The notes: a model not told the origin generated them from the letters alone. A stretch of 64,000 bases of DNA from an uncultured Thiothrix sp. (GCF_937873765.1 NZ_CALMZC010000050.1:25404-89403); one strand, 5' to 3'. Positions 52,793-62,175 are shown, counted from the first letter of the stretch. Made by a program: numbers and translations.

Positions 52793-55123
52793 TTATTTAG
52801 TGAGACTAGCGAATAGCAAGGGCAATTGCTCCGGCAAGCGCTCTACCTGATCTACAATGGTGTAGTGGTTTTGCCCGAAGATACGTTTGACGTATTCGTC
52901 AGCATTGCGATCTAAAGTCAGGCAGTACGATAACACACCTTTGCTATACAGCTCTTCTACCGCTTTTTTAGTATCGAAACGTAGATGTTGTGGATCACGC
53001 TCATCAATATCGGCGGGTTCACCATCCGTGACCACCAGTAATAATTTTTTACGCTCGGGTTGCTTGAGCAGATGCTGCGCAGCATGGCGCATGGCCGCCC
53101 CCATACGAGTAGAAAGTTGCCCGCTCATTCCTGCCAAGCGTGCTTTGGTATCGTCGTTGAAATGATCTTTGAAGTCCTTGAAACGGAAATACTGCACATC
53201 ATGACGACCATCCGAGGCAAAACCATGAATAGCGAATGGATCACCGATACCATGAATGGCGGTCGCGACCAAAGTGGCCGCTTCACGGGTTAACTCCAAT
53301 ACAGTCTTGTCGGAATCGCCCATTTTCTCATTCGTGGATTGCGATAAATCCAACAAAATCACTACGGCTAAGTCACGATTTTTAAGCACATTGCGCATAG
53401 TAATGCGAGTATCGGGTTGCATTCCCATGCGAATATCCACCATAGCATCAATAGCAGCATTTAGATCGATTTCATCGCCATCTTGCAGACCGCGCAGCCG
53501 TTGCACACCTGCTGGTTGTAGCAGATCAATAAGCTGTTTGATGCGAAACGCAATCGGACGATATTCAACTAGAATTTTGTCAATGCTTGCTGGATCAGCT
53601 TTCTTTGGGCGGCGTTCATAGAGCGTCACCCAATCAGGGCGGTACAGTTGTACTTGATAATCCCATTCTTGATAATGAAACGGGTCAGAGATAGGTTCCT
53701 TACCCCACATCTGATTGTAGCTGACCCCCTTATCCTCGTATGGGAAAAACTCAGTTGCACAAGTCCAAACTTCCTGCGCATCATCACCCGCCAGCTCACA
53801 ATCGACCTCATTCGCCATTTCTATCGCGGAAACATATTTGCGTACCTGTCGTTGGCTAGTGGGCAAGTATTCAGCGCCATGTTCCCACGCAAATTCAGCA
53901 TATTCCCAAACGAAACGGTTGTCATCCCGATAAGGGATACGGATATTTTCCAAAATCCGTAAGGAGGGTACATCGCGACGGTTGGCAAAAATATTAAATA
54001 ACTCCAAGCCAATATGCCAAGCGAACATCCCATTCATCCTATTGCTTTCAATTTGGCTGTGAAATTTTTCTACTACTGTATCAAGGGCAAGGTCGCCGGT
54101 TTTATGACTAGACTCCAACAATGCAAAAGCAGTTTTTTCCAGCATTAGCAGGGTCGGATGTTCGGGTTGATCGCTGTATGTGATGCTTAAAAGCTTAACC
54201 CATAACGTCTTTAAACCGGGAAAGGCTGTTACCGCGTTATATTCAACTCTTGCATCTTCCGCCATCCCGATGAAAAACATTTGGGCAGGGGAAAGTTCCT
54301 GCCTATTAATGGCAGCTCGGGTATACATAATATGTGCTGCAAGATGGGCAGCGATAGCACGGAATAACTCCATCCCGCTAATACCCTGAATCTCATCTAC
54401 AGCATCTGGCAAATGCAAGACCTGTGCTTGAATATAGGGGTGAAAGCCCCCTGCATCTGATGCAACTGGGCGTAAGAAGAAATCGCGTCCCCACAAAGCT
54501 CGCAGATAGAAATTGAGCTTACGCTGTACATCAATGAATAAAATGCCACGCCGCTCTTTCTGGATCATCGCTAGTGAATCTTGCGTTTCCAGATTAAAAT
54601 ATTTATGCAAGTTATTCAGGTCGCGGCGATAGGCCTCCGCACCAAACAAGGCCCAACGTCGCAAACCACCCAGCGTCAGTTTGCCAAGTAATTCATCAAT
54701 ATGATTGAGCATTGGACGTAAGCCACGCGGTGCTTTTGCTGAAATTTGGTGCAGCAATTGCAGGTAGGCTCGTACCAGTTGAGCATCTCCCAAACGCCTT
54801 GCAGCGGTTGGTAAACTGGCAAATACTAGAGCCACGACTTCACCAGAGACCATCGAAGCCAATTTCATAGCTGAAGTTAAGGCATCACGGATAATATCAT
54901 CCCCACACTCCTTGACCACTGCGGGCATGTTTTCCAGATAGCTGAATACCAAATCGCTACCACGCCCGAGATTACACAGGCCTTTTCCACCTTCCATATA
55001 ATCACTTAAGCCAGCAGGCGACATCATACGCGCAGCTTCGTGAAAAATAGAGTCAAGGGTTGCCAAACGTTCTGGGGCAGCTTTAGCTAGACAAACACGA
55101 TAGGCTTCGAGGTTAAGGGTCAT
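52793..55123 (-). CDS. cbbO: RuBisCO activase component CbbO (VWA-domain protein)
   Basis: A 776-residue protein. The first 550 residues are helical and match CbbO (for example LCNLGRGSDLVFSYLENMPAVVKECG, a segment related to NorD). The last 200 form a von Willebrand A domain with the metal-site motif VVILLDLSQSTNEKM (DxSxS) and a later VVTDGEPADIDERD. CbbO is the adaptor that binds inhibited RuBisCO so that the CbbQ hexamer can remodel it and release sugar-phosphate inhibitors. ATG 55123 has AAGGTG upstream and lies 15 bases after cbbQ. Confidence 0.95.
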   Translation of the reverse strand: MTLNLEAYRVCLAKAAPERLATLDSIFHEAARMMSPAGLSDYMEGGKGLCNLGRGSDLVFSYLENMPAVVKECGDDIIRDALTSAMKLASMVSGEVVALVFASLPTAARRLGDAQLVRAYLQLLHQISAKAPRGLRPMLNHIDELLGKLTLGGLRRWALFGAEAYRRDLNNLHKYFNLETQDSLAMIQKERRGILFIDVQRKLNFYLRALWGRDFFLRPVASDAGGFHPYIQAQVLHLPDAVDEIQGISGMELFRAIAAHLAAHIMYTRAAINRQELSPAQMFFIGMAEDARVEYNAVTAFPGLKTLWVKLLSITYSDQPEHPTLLMLEKTAFALLESSHKTGDLALDTVVEKFHSQIESNRMNGMFAWHIGLELFNIFANRRDVPSLRILENIRIPYRDDNRFVWEYAEFAWEHGAEYLPTSQRQVRKYVSAIEMANEVDCELAGDDAQEVWTCATEFFPYEDKGVSYNQMWGKEPISDPFHYQEWDYQVQLYRPDWVTLYERRPKKADPASIDKILVEYRPIAFRIKQLIDLLQPAGVQRLRGLQDGDEIDLNAAIDAMVDIRMGMQPDTRITMRNVLKNRDLAVVILLDLSQSTNEKMGDSDKTVLELTREAATLVATAIHGIGDPFAIHGFASDGRHDVQYFRFKDFKDHFNDDTKARLAGMSGQLSTRMGAAMRHAAQHLLKQPERKKLLLVVTDGEPADIDERDPQHLRFDTKKAVEELYSKGVLSYCLTLDRNADEYVKRIFGQNHYTIVDQVERLPEQLPLLFASLTK

Positions 55124-55138
55124 GGCATCACCTTGTTA

Positions 55139-55945
55139 CTAGCTAAAGAATGTATTCACTGCTGCGTCAAGTGTATCTCGCATGTCTGGATCATCTGTCA
55201 GTGGACATACCAAGGTCATGGAGCAAGCTGCCAGCGGATTGACCCCTTTGCTTATCAATTGGCCTGCGTAGACTAGTAAGCGCGTTGAAATCCCCTCATC
55301 TAAACCATGTCCTTTGAGATTGCGCGCACGGTGGGCAATCTGTACCAGTTTTTCTGCAGTCTTACTATCAACACCCGTCTCACGCGCTACAATTTCAGTT
55401 TCAATCGCGGCGGCTGGATAATCAAAATCGAGTGCAGCAAAACGCTGTTTCGTAGATTGCTTTAAATCTTTCATTAAGCTTTGGTAACCCGGGTTATAGG
55501 AGATCACCAATTGAAAATCAGGGTGTGCTTCAACCATTTCCCCTTTTTTATCCAGCGGTAACTGGCGACGATGGTCAGTGAGTGGGTGAATCACGACTGT
55601 AGTATCTTGGCGAGCCTCCACTACTTCATCAAGGTAGCAAATTGCTCCTATACGAGCAGCTAATGTCAGGGGGCCGTCCTGCCATTTTGTACCATCTTTG
55701 TCCAGCAAGAAACGCCCCACTAAATCAGAAGCCGTCATATCTTCGTTACAGGCGACGGTAATTAGGGGACGGCCAAGCCTGTAAGCCATGTATTCGACAA
55801 AACGCGATTTGCCACAACCGGTTGGCCCCTTAAGCATGATGGGCATGCGCGCACTATAAGCCGCCTCATACAATTCGATCTCATTGGCGACCGGACGGTA
55901 AAACGGTTTATGTTTAACAGTGTACTGTTCGATGTTAGATGACAT
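55139..55945 (-). CDS. cbbQ: RuBisCO activase AAA+ ATPase CbbQ
   Basis: About 268 residues of the MoxR AAA+ group. Walker A is [12 protein letters not shown], Walker B is [13 protein letters not shown], and the sensor region ISYNPGYQ and arginine-finger area [13 protein letters not shown] are intact. CbbQ works with CbbO to reactivate form I RuBisCO. I start it at ATG 55945 (MSSNIEQY), with AGGA at good distance, rather than at the TTG 18 bases earlier. A terminator-like hairpin separates it from cbbS, so it is probably made at a lower level than RuBisCO itself. Confidence 0.96.
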   Translation of the reverse strand: MSSNIEQYTVKHKPFYRPVANEIELYEAAYSARMPIMLKGPTGCGKSRFVEYMAYRLGRPLITVACNEDMTASDLVGRFLLDKDGTKWQDGPLTLAARIGAICYLDEVVEARQDTTVVIHPLTDHRRQLPLDKKGEMVEAHPDFQLVISYNPGYQSLMKDLKQSTKQRFAALDFDYPAAAIETEIVARETGVDSKTAEKLVQIAHRARNLKGHGLDEGISTRLLVYAGQLISKGVNPLAACSMTLVCPLTDDPDMRDTLDAAVNTFFS

Positions 55946-55970
55946 GAGAATGTCCTGTAGCAAGCCAAAT

Positions 55971-56003
55971 GAAAAACCCCTGTCGTTGCCGGACAGGGGT
56001 TTT
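55971..56003 (-). terminator. attenuating terminator between cbbLS and cbbQO
   Basis: Read leftward, AAAACCCCTGTC (56003-55992) and GACAGGGGTTTT (55984-55973) make a 12-bp stem around a seven-base loop, followed by a short T tract. A second small hairpin, CCGG-TTTTA-CCGG, lies at 56009-56021. Placed inside a co-directional operon, this should give partial termination and high cbbLS over cbbQO. Confidence 0.75.
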
Positions 56004-56041
56004 AGTATCCGGTTTTACCGGGTTAAGGCAAGGATGAACCC

Positions 56042-56395
56042 TTACATTTTACCCCGGTAGATAACCATGGATGCACCTTGTGATTGTGCGAAGTTGTCAT
56101 AGCCAATCAAACGTACATGATGGTTTGGATTAGCTTTATGGCAGGCTTCAGCTTCAGCTAGAATCGCATCCACGTCAGTAGAACCAAACATAGGCAGTTT
56201 CCACATATACCAATAATGGTCGAAAGCATTTTCTACTTCGGTATGTTCAATCGCTGGATTCCAGCCCTTATTAACAATGTACTGTACCTGCTTACGGATT
56301 TGCTCATCCGTCATGGCAGGTAAGTACGAAAAGGTTTCAAATTTGCGGCTTGCCGGATCAGACAGGCGGCTTTTGTAATCTTGCATTTCACTCAT
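56042..56395 (-). CDS. cbbS: ribulose bisphosphate carboxylase small subunit, form IA
   Basis: A 117-residue small subunit with [28 protein letters not shown] and the signature [14 protein letters not shown], all as in form IA enzymes of chemoautotrophs. It lacks the longer loops of plant subunits. GGAG precedes ATG 56395. It follows cbbL by 18 bases. Eight copies assemble with eight CbbL subunits. Confidence 0.98.
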   Translation of the reverse strand: MSEMQDYKSRLSDPASRKFETFSYLPAMTDEQIRKQVQYIVNKGWNPAIEHTEVENAFDHYWYMWKLPMFGSTDVDAILAEAEACHKANPNHHVRLIGYDNFAQSQGASMVIYRGKM

Positions 56396-56413
56396 GGTAT
56401 CAACTCCAGAAAA

Positions 56414-57835
56414 TTACTTGTGGGCTATGTCCAGCTTGTCAACAGTATCGAACTCGAACTTGATCTCTTTCCATGTTTCCATAGCGATTTTCAGTTCTGG
56501 GCTGGACGCGGCGGCACGTGTTAATACATCCTTGCCTTCTTTTTCGATAGCAATACCTTGGTTACGTGCTTCTACGCAGGCTTCTAAAGCAACACGGTTA
56601 GCCGCCGCACCGGCTGCATTCCCCCATGGATGCCCCAGTGTACCCCCCCCGAATTGCAGAACTGAGTTATCACCGAAGATAGTGACTAAAGCTGGCATAT
56701 GCCATACGTGGATACCACCAGATGCGACAGCAAATGCACCAGGCATAGAACCCCAATCCTGATCGAAGAAAATACCGCGTGAGCGATCTTCCTTGATATA
56801 GCTGTCACGTAACAAGTCAATCCAGCCCAAGGTAGAGGCACGATCACCTTCAAGCTTGCCGACAACAGTCCCCGTATGCAGATGGTCACCACCTGATAAA
56901 CGCAATATCTTAGTTAACACACGGAAGTGGATACCGTGGTGTGGGTTACGGTCAAGTACCGCGTGCATCGCACGGTGGATGTGCAACAACAAACCATTGT
57001 CGCGACACCAATTTGCTAGGCCTGTATTCGCGGTCAGACCACCAGTCAGATAGTCGTGCATAATGATGGGTGCACCGATGTCCTTAGCATATTCGGCACG
57101 CTTGTACATTTCTTCTGGAGTGGGTGCTGTCACGTTCAGATAGTGACCTTTGCGCTCACCCGTTTCGCGTTCAGCTTTCTCGATAGCTTCCATGACGAAA
57201 TCAAAACGCTGCCTCCAGCGCATGAATGGCTGACTATTGACGTTTTCATCGTCTTTGGTGAAGTCCAGACCACCTCGTAAGCATTCGTAAACTGCACGAC
57301 CGTAGTTTTTACCGGACAGACCTAACTTTGGTTTGATGGTACATCCGAGTAATGGACGACCATATTTATTCATAATGTCACGCTCGACCTCGATACCCTG
57401 AGGTGGGCCACCGCAAGTTTTGACATAAGCAATCGGGAAGCGTACATCTTCCAAACGCAAGGCGCGGAGTGCCTTAAAGCCAAATACATTCCCGACTAGA
57501 GAGGTCAAAACGTTTACAACAGAACCCTCTTCAAACAAGTCGATAGGGTAAGCCACAAACGCATAGAAGCAGGTGTCATCACCGGGGACGTCTTCAATGG
57601 CATAAGCACGACCTTTGTAATAATCCAGATCAGTTAACAGATCCGTCCATACTGTAGTCCACGTACCAGTAGAAGATTCTGCAGCAACCGCAGCGGCAAC
57701 TTCTTCACGCGATACACCCGGTTGGGGAGTAACTTTGAAGCAAGCCAAGATATCAGTATCTTGTGGAACATACTCTGGAGTCCAATAGGTCTCGCGGTAT
57801 TCTTTTACACCCGCGTTATAAGTTTTAACTGCCAT
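56414..57835 (-). CDS. cbbL: ribulose bisphosphate carboxylase large subunit, form IA
   Basis: A 473-residue large subunit that fixes CO2 onto ribulose 1,5-bisphosphate. The catalytic [14 protein letters not shown] stretch, the carbamate lysine in [17 protein letters not shown], loop 6 (GKLEGDR) and [15 protein letters not shown] are intact. The N-terminus ([18 protein letters not shown]) and overall pattern fit form IA. The direct link to cbbQ and the absence of carboxysome shell genes in the window suggest the non-carboxysomal (IAq) type. GAGAGG precedes ATG 57835. The promoter faces cbbR across 152 bases. Confidence 0.98.
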   Translation of the reverse strand: MAVKTYNAGVKEYRETYWTPEYVPQDTDILACFKVTPQPGVSREEVAAAVAAESSTGTWTTVWTDLLTDLDYYKGRAYAIEDVPGDDTCFYAFVAYPIDLFEEGSVVNVLTSLVGNVFGFKALRALRLEDVRFPIAYVKTCGGPPQGIEVERDIMNKYGRPLLGCTIKPKLGLSGKNYGRAVYECLRGGLDFTKDDENVNSQPFMRWRQRFDFVMEAIEKAERETGERKGHYLNVTAPTPEEMYKRAEYAKDIGAPIIMHDYLTGGLTANTGLANWCRDNGLLLHIHRAMHAVLDRNPHHGIHFRVLTKILRLSGGDHLHTGTVVGKLEGDRASTLGWIDLLRDSYIKEDRSRGIFFDQDWGSMPGAFAVASGGIHVWHMPALVTIFGDNSVLQFGGGTLGHPWGNAAGAAANRVALEACVEARNQGIAIEKEGKDVLTRAAASSPELKIAMETWKEIKFEFDTVDKLDIAHK

Positions 57836-57917
57836 GAAAGCCTCTCTAGCGAGATTAGTTAGGAAAATTTAGTTTACATAGCAAGCAAGCTTGCTCGAAT
57901 CTTCCTAGTATTACAAA

Positions 57918-57973
57918 ATGCTTATATAATTAAAACTCAATAATTGAATTAATAAACATAAGCAATGCTTATA
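57918..57973. promoter_or_regulatory. CbbR operator region between cbbL and cbbR
   Basis: ATAAGCAATGCTTAT (57958-57972) is a perfect palindrome containing the LysR pattern T-N11-A. The nine-mer ATGCTTATA recurs at 57918-57926 and 57965-57973, 47 bases apart. One strong and one weaker half-site between divergent genes is the usual CbbR arrangement, with the palindrome just ahead of the cbbR start and the second site nearer the cbbL promoter. Confidence 0.65.
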
Positions 57974-57987
57974 GTTAAGGTGAACTT

Positions 57988-58935
57988 ATGTCTTACTCCC
58001 TCAGTCAACTGCGAATTTTTGAAGCGGTAGCGCAGTATGAAAGCTACACACGAGCTGCTGAAAAGCTGTTTATGACACAGCCTGCCATTTCTATGAAAAT
58101 TAAACAGATGGAAGAGGATAGCGGTCTTAGTTTGTTCGAGCGCCAAGGAAAAAAGATGTGCTTAACCGCGACTGGCCGTGAACTATTGCGCTATGCAAGC
58201 CGAGTACTACAAGCTCACAATGACATGTTAGGTGTTATGAAGGAATTAAAGGGTACTAAAGGCGGACATTTAATTATTTCAGTCGCAACGACAGCTAATT
58301 ACTTTGTAGCACAGCTACTGGCGGAGTTTTCAAAAATTCATGACGATATTAATATTACCTTAGATGTTACTAATCGCCATCACTTACTTGACCAACTTGA
58401 AAACTATGAACCCGATATGGTTATTATGGGAGAACCTCCTAAAGGTTGTGGTTTACATTCACAACGACTGATGGAAAACCCATTAGTCGTCATCGCCACA
58501 CCTACTCACCCTTTTGCACATACACCCCAATTACTTAGCTTAGAAACAGTGCTAGCTGAACGCTTTATTTTACGTGAAAAAGGTTCAGGTACACGTAGTG
58601 CCATTGAACGGCATATCCACAAATATAATACATCTTGTAAAAACACGATCGAGATGCGGAGCAATGAGACGATTAAACATGCTGTAGAAGCAGGCTTAGG
58701 GCTGGGTATTGTCTCATTACATACTATTCAACCAGAACTAGAAAGTGGGCGCTTAGTCATTTTAAATGTCGAGCATTTCCCGATCCGACGCTATTGGCAT
58801 ATAGTGATGCGTAAAAGTAAAAAGCTCTCCCCCATTGCACATGAATTTAGAAAATTTGTTCTGAAAGAAGCGCCCCGATTTATTCAGAAACCGCCCTCTG
58901 ATTATGAAGCCTACTCTAAAAATAGCTTAGACTAG
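57988..58935 (+). CDS. cbbR: LysR-family regulator CbbR
   Basis: A 315-residue LysR regulator divergent from cbbL. Winged helix: LRIFEAVAQYESYTRAAEKLFMTQPAISMKIKQMEE. The effector-binding part shows the CbbR-like stretches VVIATPTHPFAHTP and LREKGSGTRSAIERHI, and HAVEAGLGLGIVSLHTIQPEL. CbbR senses Calvin-cycle metabolites or redox carriers and activates the cbb operon. ATG 57988 lies 16 bases after the operator palindrome, implying autoregulation. Confidence 0.94.
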   Translation: MSYSLSQLRIFEAVAQYESYTRAAEKLFMTQPAISMKIKQMEEDSGLSLFERQGKKMCLTATGRELLRYASRVLQAHNDMLGVMKELKGTKGGHLIISVATTANYFVAQLLAEFSKIHDDINITLDVTNRHHLLDQLENYEPDMVIMGEPPKGCGLHSQRLMENPLVVIATPTHPFAHTPQLLSLETVLAERFILREKGSGTRSAIERHIHKYNTSCKNTIEMRSNETIKHAVEAGLGLGIVSLHTIQPELESGRLVILNVEHFPIRRYWHIVMRKSKKLSPIAHEFRKFVLKEAPRFIQKPPSDYEAYSKNSLD

Positions 58936-59113
58936 CGCAATCACAGCTCCTACTGACCAAAGATCTCAACAGACATGACGCACATTATAAATTAAACTTC
59001 CACACAATCGGTGCCAGCAAGCTGAATGTACTTACTTTAGAGAATATCCGAGCCATCTTTGATCTGAGTAGGTTGTTGCTAGAATCGCATCTTATTTTTT
59101 AGGTATAAAGCTT

Positions 59114-59278
59114 ATGAATGAAACCAACCAAGCCCCTATTCCGCCCACCCCTAATGAATGTTGCGAAAGTGGTTGTGATCCTTGTGTTTGGGATATTTAC
59201 TATGAAGATCTACGTAAGTGGCAGGAACAGCAGCAAGCGCAAGCAGAGGCCGACAAGGCAAGTAGTTCGAGTAGTTAA
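59114..59278 (+). CDS. 54-residue oxidoreductase-like (cysteine-rich) small protein
   Basis: A short gene easily missed by length cut-offs. It opens with MNETNQAPIPPTPNE and continues CCESGCDPCVWDIYYEDL, then a Gln/Ala-rich helix and a serine tail. The pattern of proline run, CCxSGCxxCVWDxYxxxL matches the small oxidoreductase-like family (N-terminal domain PF09791 type), whose role is unclear; the four cysteines could bind metal or form disulfides. The gene lies downstream of cbbR after 178 bases with no obvious strong ribosome binding site (AGG about 11 bases upstream). Confidence 0.75.
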   Translation: MNETNQAPIPPTPNECCESGCDPCVWDIYYEDLRKWQEQQQAQAEADKASSSSS

Positions 59279-59295
59279 TGTATTAAGTAGTTAAA

Positions 59296-59321
59296 ATGCC
59301 GCACTTTGTCGCAAGCGGCAT
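59296..59321 (+). terminator. possible terminator after the 54-residue gene
   Basis: ATGCCGC (59296-59302) pairs with GCGGCAT (59315-59321) around a 12-base loop, 17 bases after the stop codon. There is no T tract, so function is uncertain. Confidence 0.35.
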
Positions 59322-59382
59322 CAATAAATTGAGCATCGAACTATCGCTCTTCTTAGACTCCAGTGATAGTAGCGGCAAGACT

Positions 59383-59607
59383 TTAAGCACTTTGGATGAC
59401 AATCACGCCCCGAATAGGGTATTGGCTGTGGTCATAGCTTAAGTACTTCTTTTGCAATCCTGCAAAGCGTGAATCCACTTCATCTGCAGAACATTTTTCA
59501 TAATCAATACCTTGGCAACGCTGTACAATATATTGATCAGCTTGTGCCTCACTCACGAACTCGACTGCTCGTTTCCATAAACTACCTAGTAAGACAAAGT
59601 TTTTCAT
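59383..59607 (-). CDS. hypothetical protein, 74 residues
   Basis: A small soluble protein that I do not recognise (MKNFVLLGSLWKRAVEFVSE..., ending RGVIVIQSA). It contains two cysteines (RCQGIDYEKCSADEV) and is otherwise helical in the middle. I start it at ATG 59607 with GGTGAG seven bases upstream; a GTG four codons earlier is possible. A 21-base palindrome lies about 40 bases upstream and may control it. The ribosome binding site and codon use make it plausible but not proven. Confidence 0.5.
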   Translation of the reverse strand: MKNFVLLGSLWKRAVEFVSEAQADQYIVQRCQGIDYEKCSADEVDSRFAGLQKKYLSYDHSQYPIRGVIVIQSA

Positions 59608-59646
59608 CGCTAAACTCACCTATTGTTATTTAAATCTATCTCCTTA

Positions 59647-59715
59647 TATTGCTGCGTCGCAGCAATAATAAGCTAAGTTCAAATCCTCCCAAAAAATGCT
59701 GCACTGCAATAATAG
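59647..59715. repeat. 21-base palindrome with a degenerate second copy
   Basis: TATTGCTGCG-T-CGCAGCAATA (59647-59667) is a perfect ten-base inverted repeat around one base. At 59697-59715 TGCTGCACTGCAATAATAG repeats much of it (GCTGC... GCAATAATA) with three bases lost. It lies between the leftward 74-residue gene and the rightward MoxR gene and is most simply a double operator. Confidence 0.6.
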
Positions 59716-59846
59716 ACTCAGTGAACACCTGCTCAGTTCCAACAGATTTACTTAATTTTTAATTGGAGCCTATCCCTTCAGTCTAATAAGCGCACTCGCC
59801 AAGATTTGCTTTAATGGGGTCAAGCTCTTTACCACCAAGGCTCATT

Positions 59847-60890
59847 ATGCGTCCTTCGCTGCTCAGTTCTGTATTAGATCAAGAATTTCTCGCTACTCTG
59901 CAAGGTAGCCATACCCCTGTCATGCTTTGGGGGCCACCCGGTGTCGGCAAATCACAGCTCGTGGCACAAGTGGGACAGCGGCATCATGTGCGGGTGATTG
60001 ATATTCGTTTGTCGCAAATGGAACCTAGCGATTTACGCGGAATTCCGTTTCGTGAAGGAAATTTGGTGGAGTGGGCTATTCCCGCTATGTTACCCAATAA
60101 AGAACGCCACGGTGCACAGGGGATTTTATTTCTCGATGAAATTAACTCCGCTGTGCCGAGTGTCTCAGCGGCTGCCTATCAATTAATTCTAGATCGGCGC
60201 TTGGGTGACTATAGCGTGCCAGAGGGTTGGGCGATTTTTGCAGCGGGTAATCGTCAAGGTGATCGTGGTGTGACTTATACTATGCCTGCACCACTTGCGA
60301 ATCGCTTTTCGCATTTTGAAGTGGAGCTAAATCTGGATGATTGGGTGGCTTGGGCTTACCAGCATCAGATCGATGAGCGCATTATTGGTTTTTTGCGCTT
60401 TCGACCTGAACTCTTATTCAAATTCGATGCGGCGCATAACCCAGTAGCTTTCCCAAGCCCGCGTTCATGGGAATTCGCGCATCGTGCCTTGCAAAAGTTT
60501 GCTAGTTCTCCTCCACTGCTCTTAAACACGCTCCAAGCCTGTGTTGGCTCAGCAGCAGGCATTGAGTTAAAAGCTTTCGTGGATCATTTGCACCAAATGC
60601 CTGACTTGGATGCAATTTTACGTGGCGAAAACGTAAAAACACCCAAAGAAGTAGACTTACAATATGCTGTGGCCTCAGCCTTAGTGGGACGGGCGATTCG
60701 CTCCAAACATAGCCCTGATGCGCTACAAGTCTATGGTCATATTTTGAATTACGCCAAAGTCTTGCCCTTGCGCGAAATGGGTGTGATGTTGGTGTCGGAT
60801 TTATTGCGGGCAGTAGGTGATCCAATGTTTAGCGTACCGGAATTTGCGCCTTGGGCGGAAAGCATTGGCGATGTGATGCTCTATGGCTGA
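59847..60890 (+). CDS. MoxR-type AAA+ ATPase, second system
   Basis: About 347 residues. Walker A is LWGPPGVGKSQLV, Walker B is GILFLDEINSAVPSV, followed by AAGNRQGDRGVTYTMPAPLANRFSHFEV with sensor 1 and the arginine finger. A long C-terminal helical lid completes it. MoxR ATPases work with VWA-domain partners to remodel or load metal into client proteins. I start at ATG 59847 (MRPSLLSS) with AAGG upstream; another ATG lies at 59814. Its stop overlaps the next gene by eight bases, so the two are translationally coupled. It is clearly different from CbbQ. Confidence 0.88.
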   Translation: MRPSLLSSVLDQEFLATLQGSHTPVMLWGPPGVGKSQLVAQVGQRHHVRVIDIRLSQMEPSDLRGIPFREGNLVEWAIPAMLPNKERHGAQGILFLDEINSAVPSVSAAAYQLILDRRLGDYSVPEGWAIFAAGNRQGDRGVTYTMPAPLANRFSHFEVELNLDDWVAWAYQHQIDERIIGFLRFRPELLFKFDAAHNPVAFPSPRSWEFAHRALQKFASSPPLLLNTLQACVGSAAGIELKAFVDHLHQMPDLDAILRGENVKTPKEVDLQYAVASALVGRAIRSKHSPDALQVYGHILNYAKVLPLREMGVMLVSDLLRAVGDPMFSVPEFAPWAESIGDVMLYG

Positions 60891-62175
60891 CTTATCCCCC
60901 CAAGCCGTTGAAGATAAGCTGGTTACAGCGCGTACCCGTTTAATTTTGGATAGACCGTTTTTAGGTGCGTTGGTGTTGCGTTTGCCGTTGCAAGTAGCGA
61001 ATCCAGCTTGGTGTCCGACCACCGGAACCGATGCGCGCAAGTTTTATTATAATCCTGCTTATATTGCCGAATTGCGTGCCGATGAATTGCAATTTGTGTT
61101 GGCACATGAAGCCTTGCATTGTGCTTTGGGGCATTTTGCGCGGCGCCAGCATCGGGTAAAACATCGTTGGGATTTGGCCTGTGATTATGCGATTAATCCA
61201 ATTTTGGTCGAGGAAGGTTTGAAAGCGCCGCCCGGCATGATCCTGCTCAAAGAATATGTGGGGCTGACCGCTGAGGAGATTTATCCCTGCATTGCCGACA
61301 ATGACCACTCAGAAACGCTCGATCAGCATTGGTACGATAAAGAAGATAACCCCAGCGAAAGTGGGCAAGATCAGCAAAGCAATCCACTCAATCAGCACAA
61401 ACCTAAAGACAATACTGATCAGCCGCAAAATACGGATGTACAACAGGTGAGCGAAGCGAATGCATCCAAACCCAAACCCGAGCAAGCCGAATTTGAGCCA
61501 GTGGCTAATGGTGGACAACCTCCACCGCCGTTAACACCTCAAGAATCAGAAGAGTTGGCAGTTCAATGGCAACAACGCTTGGCGGGTGCGGCACAACAAG
61601 CCGAACAAGCCGGTAAATTAAGTAGCATTATGCAGCGTTTGGTGCAAGCGCATTTGCGTCCGCGTTTACAGTGGCGACATTTATTGGCGCATTATCTAAC
61701 CGGCTTGGCGCGGGATGATTATAGCTACACCCGCCCGTCCACACGGCGCGGCAATCCAGCGATTTTCCCTAGCCTCAAAAGCCAACAATTACATGCGGTG
61801 GTGGTCTTGGATGTCAGTGGCTCGATTAGCGATACAGAACTGCAAGAATGCTTAACTGAAATTAATACGCTTAAAGGGCAAGTGCATGCACGTGTGACTT
61901 TATTAGCCTGTGATGCGGAAATCGTGAAAGGCTTTCCTTTAAGTTTCGAGCCTTGGGAAGAAATCACTTTGCCTGAAACTTTAGTGGGTGGCGGAACCAC
62001 CGATTTTCGTCCCGTATTTGATTGGGTGAATCAACAAGATCAACAGCCAGATATTTTAATTTATTTCACCGATGCGGCGGGGTTATTTCCTAAAATAATG
62101 CCGAATTATCCGGTGTTGTGGTTGGTGAAGGGTGGGAGGGATGTGCCTTGGGGAGTTCGGGTGGGGTGGAATTGA
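60883..62175 (+). CDS. DUF2201-type putative metallopeptidase with VWA-like domain
   Basis: A 430-residue partner of the MoxR ATPase. The N-terminal domain contains the zinc motif VLAHEALHCALGHFARR and a following DLACDYAINPILV, as in DUF2201 proteins. A middle Gln/Pro/Asp-rich linker spans about residues 145-220. The C-terminal domain is VWA-like with VVVLDVSGSISDTELQECL (DxSxS), a later threonine region GGGTTDFRPVF and IYFTDAAGLF. This fuses a putative protease to the metal-site adaptor fold. Neither substrate nor role is known for this pair. It has no signal peptide. Confidence 0.85.
   Translation: MADLSPQAVEDKLVTARTRLILDRPFLGALVLRLPLQVANPAWCPTTGTDARKFYYNPAYIAELRADELQFVLAHEALHCALGHFARRQHRVKHRWDLACDYAINPILVEEGLKAPPGMILLKEYVGLTAEEIYPCIADNDHSETLDQHWYDKEDNPSESGQDQQSNPLNQHKPKDNTDQPQNTDVQQVSEANASKPKPEQAEFEPVANGGQPPPPLTPQESEELAVQWQQRLAGAAQQAEQAGKLSSIMQRLVQAHLRPRLQWRHLLAHYLTGLARDDYSYTRPSTRRGNPAIFPSLKSQQLHAVVVLDVSGSISDTELQECLTEINTLKGQVHARVTLLACDAEIVKGFPLSFEPWEEITLPETLVGGGTTDFRPVFDWVNQQDQQPDILIYFTDAAGLFPKIMPNYPVLWLVKGGRDVPWGVRVGWN

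Noticed and set aside
59647..59715. CRISPR array from the repeated GCTGC...GCAATAATA units
   Set aside because: Only two unequal copies with no regular spacer length; an operator is a simpler reading.
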